A stretch of 8,616 nt of DNA from assembly GCA_034409055.1 (NCBI GenBank), contig DAOUMU010000003.1, forward strand, positions 1 through 8,616. Reading direction: 5' to 3'. Each line of letters begins with the position of its first letter. Position 1 is the first letter of the stretch. This document shows, one piece after another, positions 3,959 through 8,616 of this stretch. Below the pieces are notes generated by a model. It ran no database searches. It was not told the DNA's origin and saw nothing but the letters and a program-made list of their open reading frames with translations. A program made the translations under genes and the position numbers. Origin of the DNA: DAOUMU01 sp034409055. GTDB taxonomy: Bacteria; Chloroflexota; Anaerolineae; 4572-78; J111.

Positions 3959-5397
3959 ACATTCGCTTACGTCTGACACTATGGTATATGGCTATTCTCT
4001 TTCTTATTTTGGTGATTTTCGGGGCGGTGGTTTACATCGGTCTCAATCGAAGCCTGGTGATGGCTCTTGATAATCACTTGCAGCGTGAAGCTGAACAAGT
4101 TATTGGTAACATCAAATTCGACGGGGCAAATGAGAGGGAAGAATATGAGGACGATGAGGAGGGGCAGCACAAAAAGCAGGGCGACGATATCGAGATAAAA
4201 TTAAGGTATATCCCGGAAGAAGGTATCTTCTGGCGTATATTAGATCCTGAAGGACGACCTCTGACCGACCCAGGGTATTTTGATGGGGCCTCGTTTGACT
4301 CTGTCATAACTCAAACGATTGGTGCCCAACTGGAATATGCCACCCTGGCCAATAACACCCCTATCAGGCTTTACACTGCCCCTTTCGTCATTGAACAACA
4401 AGGGGCAGGCGTGATCCAAATAGCCGAAAGCTACCAGCATATCCAGGAAGTCCAACGTCAGCTTATTGTGCTCCTGGCTTTAAGTATTCCCTTTACCTTA
4501 CTGGCTGCCAGTGTGGGTGGTTGGTTTCTGGCTACCAGTGCACTGGCTCCCATAGATCGTATTACCCGTGCTGCTCGCCAAATTAGTGCCGATGACCTGC
4601 ATCAGCGTTTGCACCTTAAGCTGCCCAACGATGAACTGGGCCGGCTGGCCGATACCTTTGATCAAATGCTAGCCCGCTTGGAGGATGCCTTTGAGCGACA
4701 AAAGCGATTTATTGCCGACGCTTCTCACGAGATGCGCACCCCCCTGACCATCCTCAAGGGCGATGTGGAAGTAGCTCTTAACCGTCCTCGTAGTGTTACG
4801 GAATATCGGGAAACGTTGGAAATGATCAACCAGACGGCCGACCGCTTAACTACGCTGGTCGAAGATTTATTTCTGTTGGCTCGCGCCGACAATAACCAAT
4901 ATCCATTACAACTTAAGCGTTTTAATCTATCGGAGTTGCTGACCAAAGAGGCCGCCAATTTAATGCCCAGTGCGCTCAAAAAAAATATTGCCCTCAATCT
5001 TGACATCCCTGATGTTTTGCCCATTGAAGCCGACCCGATCAAACTGGCTCGCCTTTTTATCAATTTGATTCATAACGCTATCAAATATTCTGGCCCCGGT
5101 GGAGCGGTCAATATAACCGCTATCTCTCAAGATGCACAGGTCTGTATTACTATTGCCGATACTGGCCCCGGTATTCCCGCCGAACACTTACCCTACCTAT
5201 TTGAACGATTTTACCGCGTTGATAAAGCTCGTTCGCGCGGTGCATCAGATGTGGATGGCAGCAGCGGAGGCGGACTGGGCCTGGCCATTGCTGACCGGCT
5301 GGTCAAAGCTCACGGTGGACGTATTGAAGTCACCAGTGAGGTAGGACAGGGGACGGCCTTTATAGTCTGGTTACCGTCTGAGGCATCCGTAACTTGA
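3955..5397 (+). CDS. Membrane sensor histidine kinase with acidic extracytoplasmic segment
   Basis: A 480-aa kinase partnered with the response regulator. Order of parts: TM1 (about 8-30), an extracytoplasmic sensor region (31-168), TM2 (169-193), HAMP (about 194-246), HisKA with phospho-acceptor H258 (ADASHEMRTPLT), and HATPase_c with N374 in the N-box (LIHNAIKYS), DTGPGI (402-407), FERFYRVD (416-423) and GGGLGLAI (438-445). All catalytic motifs are intact, unlike the soluble kinase-like protein in the left part. The sensor region has an unusual charged stretch at residues 60-80, with EREEYEDDEE followed by a His/Lys patch and DDIE. Acidic patches of this kind bind divalent cations in PhoQ-type sensors, but here that is only analogy. 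The gene is coupled to the regulator by ATGA overlap and ended by the terminator at 5534-5565. Confidence 0.95.
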   Translation: MNIRLRLTLWYMAILFLILVIFGAVVYIGLNRSLVMALDNHLQREAEQVIGNIKFDGANEREEYEDDEEGQHKKQGDDIEIKLRYIPEEGIFWRILDPEGRPLTDPGYFDGASFDSVITQTIGAQLEYATLANNTPIRLYTAPFVIEQQGAGVIQIAESYQHIQEVQRQLIVLLALSIPFTLLAASVGGWFLATSALAPIDRITRAARQISADDLHQRLHLKLPNDELGRLADTFDQMLARLEDAFERQKRFIADASHEMRTPLTILKGDVEVALNRPRSVTEYRETLEMINQTADRLTTLVEDLFLLARADNNQYPLQLKRFNLSELLTKEAANLMPSALKKNIALNLDIPDVLPIEADPIKLARLFINLIHNAIKYSGPGGAVNITAISQDAQVCITIADTGPGIPAEHLPYLFERFYRVDKARSRGASDVDGSSGGGLGLAIADRLVKAHGGRIEVTSEVGQGTAFIVWLPSEASVT

Positions 5398-5415
5398 GAT
5401 GAAAATTCTTTTTTT

Positions 5416-5473
5416 GTAGCACAAGTTGCCAACTTGTCAACGGCGCTGTGGGCAAGTTAGCAACTTACCTTAC
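5416..5473. repeat. Paired CAAGTT/AACTT palindromes in inverted orientation
   Basis: The left half contains CAAGTTGCCAACTTG (5422-5436), itself a palindrome with 7-bp arms. The right half contains AAGTTAGCAACTT (5454-5466), a 5-bp-arm palindrome. GTA (5416-5418) and TAC (5471-5473) bound the pair, and the two halves can also pair with each other. I recall similar caagttg/caacttg elements dispersed in Chloroflexota and cyanobacterial intergenic DNA, which is not checked here. It lies just after the kinase stop codon and a T-run. Confidence 0.55.
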
Positions 5474-5533
5474 ATAACTCGATTTGTGGGTTGGATAAAC
5501 CGCCTCTCATCTTGTTTTGAATTGAGACTGATT

Positions 5534-5565
5534 AAACTACCTGTCGCTACTGACAGGTAGTTTTT
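5534..5565 (+). terminator. Rho-independent terminator of the two-component operon
   Basis: AAACTACCTGTC (5534-5545) and GACAGGTAGTTT (5552-5563) form a perfect 12-bp stem with a 6-nt loop, and the strand continues TTTTTGTTTG. It lies 137 nt past the kinase stop codon and cleanly separates that operon from the next. Confidence 0.88.
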
Positions 5566-5649
5566 GTTTGCTATGACCATATCAGATTTCGGTAAGAACG
5601 CGGATTTTGTGGATGTGATCTCAACCAAAAAGTCCCCCATTAAAAAACT

Positions 5650-5704
5650 TTCATAGATAATTCATCAACCCTTCATGAGCTTGGTCTAAGCTCTAAAGTA
5701 GAAT
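5650..5704 (+). promoter_or_regulatory. Three perfect TTCAT boxes at 11-bp period plus -10 box
   Basis: TTCAT occurs at 5650, 5661 and 5672, each exactly 11 bp apart. Flanks match the site before the regulator gene (pattern TTTCAT-N5-ATTCAT-N2-ACC). A -10 box TAGAAT lies at 5699-5704, with no -35 at the proper distance. The inverted repeat GAGCTT (5677-5682) / AAGCTC (5688-5693) sits between. Likely an activation site for the neighbouring OmpR-type regulator. Confidence 0.65.
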
Positions 5705-5746
5705 TTTGAGCTTTGCCAAACTTATATGGAAAAGGAGTACAAAAAG

Positions 5747-6274
5747 ATGAAAAATTTAGGTCCCTTATTAGCCGGAGGTTTGACCCTTTTGATTGTTCTG
5801 GTTGTCGGTATCTTCAGTTTTTTACCCGCAGAACAGCCTCCCGAATCGATAGTGGAACAGCCGGTGGTGGTTGGATCACCTCCTGCAGAGCTAATAGAAG
5901 TTCCTGTGGTCACAGAGAATACAGCTCAACTTGAAACTATTATGGCCGAACGAGAGGCAACCTACCAGGCTCAACTGGAAGCGTTGAACCAAGCTCTGCA
6001 AGAGCGACAGGCCATTTATCAGGCCCAGATACAGGATGCCACCACTCAAATTACTGCTGCTCAAAATCAACTGAATGATCTAATAACTCAAGAGCAAAAC
6101 TTGCTGGCCCAGGTCGATCAACTCGAAACGACCCGCGCTGAACGTCTGGCGGCTTATCAGAGTCAATTGCAGCAGGCTCAGAATCAGTACAACGACCGCT
6201 ATGCTCAATTGCAAGCCCAATTAAATGAGGCTCAAACCAGATTGGCCGAAGCCAACGCCCAACTGGGGCGGTAA
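5747..6274 (+). CDS. Membrane-anchored coiled-coil protein, first of a paralogous pair
   Basis: A 175-aa protein with no recognised family. Residues 9-26 form one hydrophobic segment (LAGGLTLLIVLVVGIFSFL) with no lipobox or obvious cleavage site, so it is probably an N-terminal anchor. Residues 28-56 are a Pro/Val-rich linker. Residues about 57-173 are a Gln/Ala/Leu-rich coiled coil, probably outside the membrane. A motif like ERxAxYQAQL recurs at about 68-77, 87-95 and 132-141, suggesting internal duplication. There is no Cys. The start is ATG 5747 with AAAGGAG 9 nt upstream. The in-frame ATG at 5726 overlaps that site. It is the first gene of a probable operon with the next two and carries the TTCAT-box promoter. 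A structural or spacer role at the cell envelope is inferred, and no enzyme motif is seen. Confidence 0.82.
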   Translation: MKNLGPLLAGGLTLLIVLVVGIFSFLPAEQPPESIVEQPVVVGSPPAELIEVPVVTENTAQLETIMAEREATYQAQLEALNQALQERQAIYQAQIQDATTQITAAQNQLNDLITQEQNLLAQVDQLETTRAERLAAYQSQLQQAQNQYNDRYAQLQAQLNEAQTRLAEANAQLGR

Positions 6275-6318
6275 AATTATCGTAAAACGATTAGCAGAAA
6301 ACGAAAGGAGATATTCTG

Positions 6319-7014
6319 ATGAAACGCAGTGCAGCTTTAATAATTGCCGGTGGTTTAACCGCCATTGTTACCATCACCATTTTTGTTCTCACCCTATTAA
6401 CTCTTATTAGCCCAACCCAAGCCAGCCAGGAGACGGAAAACAAGCCGTCCACCCCCTCGATTGTCCAGGAGGTGAATGTTGAGCCTACAACCCAGGCTAG
6501 CCAGCTCCAAAACGGGCAAAAAGAAATTGAAGCTATGATGCAAGAACGCGAAGCGGCCTGGCAAGCCCAGATTGCCCAGAGTCAACAAGCTCTGACTGAA
6601 TTAGACAATACTTCTCAGGCTGAGATTGCTCGGTTGCAGGCTCAACTGACCGATCTGAAGGCCCAGATAGAGCAAACTACAGTCAATGTTCAAGCTATTC
6701 AGACCTATGGGACGGAACTTCAGCAAGCCATTGAAACAGATGGCATAACCTATCAAGATCAATTGGCCACTTTACAGGCTGATATGGCTAACACCGAACA
6801 ACAGCTTCAGCAGCACATAGAAGCGACGTATGCCCAGTTGCAAACTGCTTACAACGAGATCGCCACCCAGCAGGCGATAGCCGCTGCTGCCTTTGAAAGA
6901 GCTTCACACAGCAACGGTGGTGGAGACGATGATGACGGTGGTGGTGGTGAACACGGTAACCATAGTGATGACGATGATGACCATGACCATGACCATGACG
7001 ATGACGATGATTGA
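6319..7014 (+). CDS. Membrane-anchored coiled-coil protein with Asp/His-rich C-terminal tail
   Basis: A 231-aa paralogue of the preceding gene: EAMMQEREAAWQAQI here matches ETIMAEREATYQAQL there. Residues 5-32 are the membrane segment, 33-65 a polar linker, and about 66-188 a coiled coil. The C-terminus (198-231) is entirely Gly, Asp, His and a few Ser/Asn/Glu, with 16 Asp and 5 His in residues 203-231, including alternating HDHDHD at 222-227. Such tails commonly bind divalent metals (Ni, Zn, Cu, Ca), but the ion is unknown. The first paralogue lacks this tail, so it was gained or lost after duplication. It starts at ATG 6319 with AAAGGAG 8 nt upstream, 44 nt after the previous gene. Expression is probably from the shared TTCAT-box promoter. 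Confidence 0.82.
   Translation: MKRSAALIIAGGLTAIVTITIFVLTLLTLISPTQASQETENKPSTPSIVQEVNVEPTTQASQLQNGQKEIEAMMQEREAAWQAQIAQSQQALTELDNTSQAEIARLQAQLTDLKAQIEQTTVNVQAIQTYGTELQQAIETDGITYQDQLATLQADMANTEQQLQQHIEATYAQLQTAYNEIATQQAIAAAAFERASHSNGGGDDDDGGGGEHGNHSDDDDDHDHDHDDDDD
6979..6996 (+). repeat. GACCAT hexamer repeat encoding Asp-His
   Basis: Three exact tandem GACCAT units, flanked by GATGAC/GACGAT triplets, encode the HDHDHD part of the acidic tail. The tract could expand or contract in whole codons, changing tail length without breaking the frame. Confidence 0.8.
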
Positions 7015-7055
7015 TAAAGAGATGAGCCCACTAGCAAGCGTGTAGGAAAATAATT

Positions 7056-7859
7056 ATGTTAAATGTTCGACAACATTTCAAATCCAAGCAAGCAAAGCCA
7101 GCCAAAGGTCGAACCCGACCTGGAGCCAAAGCCATCCTGGCTACCATAGGACTGGCCAGCCTGGTTACTGGATGCAGCCATACGATCACCGTATTTGACA
7201 ACACTGCTAACGCCCAGGGGTTACCTTCATCGACGCCTACTTTCACGCCATCCCCCACTTTAACACCGACCCCCGTTCCCCCAACGGCTACTCCCACCTG
7301 GACCTCCACCCCAACAAAGACTCCCTGGCCCACACCTACTTCCTGGCCTACACCCACCCCCTGGCCTACGCTTGCCGCCTGGGCACCAGTGCAACCAGCG
7401 CTACCAACATTGGCTCCCCTGCCGGTTGTACCCACGACGACCACAGTTGCGCCGGTGGGTAGCCTGCCTGTTGGTTATTCTCCCCCCGATGGGGTTGACG
7501 TTTTTGGCAATACCATCTTGCGTTGGACTTATTATGGCGAATTGGCTGAAGACGAGTTCTTTGATATCAAAATCAAACCCGTTGGCAGCCCTGATTCAGC
7601 GTTTGTTGATTGGACCAAGTCAACAGAATATGAACTGCGACCCTGGCCTGGGTGGACACCTGGCCTATACACCTGGCAAATTGGGATTATCAAAGGCTAT
7701 CTTGAGGGCGACACCAAGCATTTCATCGCCGACACTGGCCGTGATAGCGAACCGTTTTTGATCAAATGGCAAGCGGCTGGTGGTGGTGGTGGTGGCGGCG
7801 GCGGTGGTACTGCTGGGGGTGGTGGCGGCGGCAGTGGCAACAGTTCTGGTGGGTCGTAG
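7056..7859 (+). CDS. Lipoprotein with Thr/Pro stalk, Ig/FN3-like domain and poly-Gly tail
   Basis: A 267-aa secreted lipoprotein. A basic N-region (K/R to residue 25) and short hydrophobic segment lead to the lipobox LVTGC with lipidated C40. Residues about 58-130 form a Thr/Pro/Trp-rich stalk with repeats such as WPTPT, a style common in Chloroflexota surface proteins. Residues about 136-238 (YSPPDGVDVFGNTILRW, EDEFFDIKI, TYTWQI-like strands, SEPFLIKW) look like an FN3/Ig-type beta-sandwich. Residues 242-267 are almost all Gly/Ser, including ten consecutive Gly. It starts at ATG 7056 with AGGA 9 nt upstream, 41 nt after the coiled-coil gene, so it is probably the third gene of that operon. 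Anchoring or presentation of the coiled-coil proteins on the outer face is a guess from context. Specific ligand unknown. Confidence 0.87.
   Translation: MLNVRQHFKSKQAKPAKGRTRPGAKAILATIGLASLVTGCSHTITVFDNTANAQGLPSSTPTFTPSPTLTPTPVPPTATPTWTSTPTKTPWPTPTSWPTPTPWPTLAAWAPVQPALPTLAPLPVVPTTTTVAPVGSLPVGYSPPDGVDVFGNTILRWTYYGELAEDEFFDIKIKPVGSPDSAFVDWTKSTEYELRPWPGWTPGLYTWQIGIIKGYLEGDTKHFIADTGRDSEPFLIKWQAAGGGGGGGGGGTAGGGGGGSGNSSGGS
7779..7808 (+). repeat. GGY trinucleotide tract encoding poly-Gly
   Basis: Ten consecutive GGT/GGC codons encode Gly 242-251 of the lipoprotein, with a second shorter run after Thr-Ala. It is a low-complexity tract in which slippage would keep the frame. Confidence 0.85.
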
Positions 7860-7898
7860 AAATTGCTGACCCGCATCCCCCCGTTTTGTCTTGAAGAG

Positions 7899-7914
7899 TT
7901 CACCGTTTTTTCAT
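7899..7914 (+). promoter_or_regulatory. Possible weak TTCAT-type box pair before the apbE remnant
   Basis: TTCAC (7899-7903) and TTCAT (7910-7914) are 11 bp apart, the same period as the two stronger sites. There is no third copy and no clear -10 box. It may be a degenerate site for the same regulator or chance. Confidence 0.3.
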
Positions 7915-7990
7915 AACGTTGATCTGAACTAAAAACAAGACGTTATTCCGGCATAAAAATTGACGTATCGTTTGCAGAAAGGTTTTCCAG

Positions 7991-8578
7991 ATGACAACTA
8001 TGGTCAGCAACGTTCCGGTAAATTGGCGTTGGAACGGCTACTCTTTCAAAGCTATGAACACCAGGGTGCAAACCTGGCTCTACAGCCAAACCGATAGCGC
8101 CGTCCTGATCGACGTGCAGCGATTGTTTAACAGTGTTGAGAAACGTCTGTCTCGTTTTGATCCTAACAGCGAGCTATCCCGGCTCAATGCTAATGGGCGG
8201 GAAGCATTTCAGACCAGTCCGATTTTATTAGATGCTGTGGAAATTGCTTTGTGGGCTGCCGAAGCCACCGGTGGTCTCTATGATCCGACCATCCTCACCG
8301 CCCTGGAAAAGGCCGGCTACGACCGTAGTTTTGAACAAGTGGCGCATATTATGCCACTGCACCACTCAGCCAGCATAGCTGAAAGTGGCCAGCCGAGCCA
8401 GCCCATCTGGAGACCTTTCACTTTTCGAACTGTCCAGCTTAATCGAGCCAACCGGGAAATTTACAAAATTGGTCTTGGCTTTCTATCGTATTCGCTGGCA
8501 GATCGAATGGTGTTTCCGCCGTTGGAAAAGCTTATGTTATCTGGATTTGTTACCCGCTTACCCGGCCAAAATTGCTGA
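7991..8578 (+). pseudogene. apbE: apbE remnant (FAD:protein FMN transferase), truncated and fused out of frame to IS DNA
   Basis: Residues 1 to about 158 match the N-terminal half of ApbE, the enzyme that attaches FMN from FAD to Thr/Ser of extracytoplasmic flavoproteins. Diagnostic parts are FKAMNTRVQTW, SRFDPNSELSRLNANG (about 54-69), GGLYDPTI (94-101) and VQLNRANREIY (148-158). A normal ApbE is about 300 residues or more and next has a DLGGIAKG-type motif. Here the match stops near 8464, and the remaining 37 residues are a frame-shadow of an IS4-type transposase. The FAD/Mg-binding C-terminal half is missing, so activity is unlikely. It starts at ATG 7991 with AGAAAGG 8 nt upstream, and no lipobox is seen. 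It follows the lipoprotein by 131 nt with a possible weak TTCAT pair. No FMN-binding-domain substrate protein is visible nearby. Confidence 0.82.
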
Positions 8579-8616
8579 ACCGGTCTTACTGGCTAAACTG
8601 ATTATTATTTTGTTAA
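8466..8616 (+). mobile_element. IS4-family transposase fragment (C-terminal part), runs off the window
   Basis: In the frame one base ahead of apbE (codons from about 8466, no stop to the window end), the translation contains YRIRWQIEWCFRRWK. This fits exactly the IS4-family signature Y-(2)-R-(3)-E-(6)-K around the third catalytic acidic residue. The downstream LDLLPAYP and leucine/isoleucine-rich helix are also family-typical. Everything N-terminal to it, including the two catalytic Asp regions and the left IS end, is absent: apbE sequence lies there instead. It is thus a 5'-truncated insertion sequence joined to a broken apbE. The right IS end lies beyond the window. Confidence 0.8.

Larger units (their letters stand above)
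5398..5746. other. Gene-free stretch between the kinase and the coiled-coil operon
   Basis: These 349 bases hold a CAAGTTGC-type double palindrome (5416-5473), the terminator of the two-component operon (5534-5565), about 80 bases with no clear signal, and the TTCAT-box promoter of the next operon (5650-5704). An ATG at 5726 is in frame with the next gene but overlaps its ribosome-binding region. Confidence 0.6.

Noticed and set aside
7031..7444. 137-aa minus-strand Val/Gly-rich open frame
   Set aside because: It is the mirror of the Thr/Pro stalk codons of the lipoprotein gene, with no independent support.
7056..8465. A complete flavinylated electron-transfer system (ApbE with FMN-binding partner)
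   Set aside because: ApbE is truncated and no FMN-binding domain or SGAT-like flavinylation motif is present in the neighbouring proteins.

Overview
The window most likely comes from a bacterium of the Chloroflexota (an Anaerolineae- or Caldilineae-like lineage). This is inferred from gene style, not a marker gene: a lipoprotein with a long Thr/Pro stalk and an Ig/FN3-like domain, a DUF7662-like regulator, many small signalling proteins, and intergenic regions full of hairpins. The sequence has moderate GC and clean Shine-Dalgarno sites. There is no CRISPR array and no rRNA.

Left part (1-2704, all genes on the minus strand). Moving right, there is a ~95-nt imperfect hairpin and a bacteriohemerythrin in which one of the seven canonical iron ligands is Asn (N75). 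Next come a 407-nt gene-free stretch with a promoter and two hairpins, an unrecognised 56-aa protein, a DUF7662-like/XRE-HTH regulator, and a soluble histidine-kinase-like protein with an intact H-box but a decayed ATP-binding half. Between the 56-aa gene and the HTH gene lies a ~105-bp imperfect inverted repeat. It contains two face-to-face near-consensus promoters, each with an ACACG-N4-CGTGT palindrome in its spacer, and a perfect 11-bp-arm hairpin lies between their expected start points.

Middle (2705-2988, plus strand). Two adjacent serine tRNAs (UGA and GCU anticodons) have their own promoter and a rho-independent terminator. The tRNA promoter and the leftward kinase promoter diverge with abutting -35 boxes.

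Right part (3185-8616, plus strand). An OmpR-type response regulator and a membrane histidine kinase (ATGA overlap) are closed by a strong terminator. They are followed by a probable three-gene operon: two paralogous membrane-anchored coiled-coil proteins, the second ending in a Gly/Asp/His-rich tail, and a lipoprotein ending in poly-Gly. TTCAT boxes repeated every 11 bp lie upstream of the regulator gene and of the coiled-coil operon, with a weaker pair before the last gene. My inference is that the two-component system controls its own gene and this cell-envelope operon. The acidic stretch in the sensor domain and the Asp/His tail of a putative target make divalent cations a reasonable but untested signal.

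Right edge. An apbE gene (flavin transferase) is broken near 8465. It runs into the C-terminal part of an IS4-family transposase, which is in another frame and continues past the window.
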